Under the pieces are notes generated by a model, which was not told the DNA's origin, did not search any database, and saw only the letters and a list, made by a program, of their open reading frames with translations. A program made the position numbers and the translations under genes. Shown piece by piece: positions 53,765 to 53,888 of a stretch of DNA of 53,888 bases. This DNA is from Trachelipus rathkii (lineage: Eukaryota > Arthropoda > Malacostraca > Isopoda > Trachelipodidae): contig JABUQX010014721.1 of assembly GCA_015478945.1 (NCBI GenBank), positions 1 through 53,888 on the forward strand. Direction: 5' to 3'. Position 1 is the first letter of the stretch. Each line of letters opens with the position of its first letter.

Positions 53765-53888
53765 AGTTGCCAATTTATTTGTGTTAAGAACTACTGAACT
53801 AGTTATATATATTATATATATATATACTATAACTATATTATATATATTATATATATATATTTATTTATATATATACTATGTATATATA
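53765..53888. repeat. TA-rich tail of the window
   Basis: Interrupted TA repeats to the window edge. Confidence 0.8.

Overview
This is a eukaryotic window, most likely from a decapod crustacean (shrimp, crab or crayfish). The evidence is an extreme density of simple repeats ((TA)n, (ATT)n, (GA)n), repeated interstitial arrays of the arthropod telomere pentamer TTAGG, small GT-AG spliced exons lost among repeats, and degenerate non-LTR reverse transcriptases and hAT transposons. The species call is inference; the eukaryotic and arthropod character is well supported. Many reading frames carry one-base breaks, often in homopolymers, so old decay and assembly error cannot always be told apart.

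Layout. 1-9.65 kb is AT-rich with no recognisable gene, apart from two GC-rich islets (1.1 and 4.6 kb). 9.7-12.9 kb is degenerate tandem and pyrimidine-rich repeat. 13.3-15.2 kb is a long imperfect palindrome, followed by a minus-strand non-LTR reverse transcriptase remnant (15.2-16.1 kb). 18.8-22.5 kb is a large 20-bp minisatellite split by a terminal-inverted-repeat (TIR) element and (ATT)n. 22.5-28.6 kb is microsatellites and a small TIR element.

The one convincing cellular gene is an annexin on the plus strand, seven exons between 28,651 and 43,658. It covers all four annexin repeats and ends at a TGA; its N-terminal exon was not found. About 0.8 kb of coding sequence is spread over 15 kb, and six of the seven exons have a microsatellite or AT-rich tandem repeat within about 25 nt of the acceptor. 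Its 6.4 kb fifth intron is a nest of mobile elements: an old minus-strand jockey-like retrotransposon broken by a tRNA-related SINE and by two TIR elements that carry TTAGG arrays.

43.7-51 kb holds a decayed ~180-bp tandem repeat, a second long palindrome (45.2-46.0 kb), two more TTAGG-carrying TIR elements, a non-autonomous hAT-like element, and the C-terminal part of a hAT transposase whose stop codon abuts a 46-bp minisatellite. 51.4-52.9 kb holds a C2H2 zinc-finger array of about 15 fingers, intact in frame only for the first four to five and frameshifted afterwards. The end of the window is TA-repeat with a G/C hairpin and one short minus-strand ORF.

The most interesting signals are the dispersed TIR family that carries TTAGG arrays (five copies), the crowding of simple repeats against annexin splice sites, and the two long palindromes. 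None is shown here to be a new functional system.
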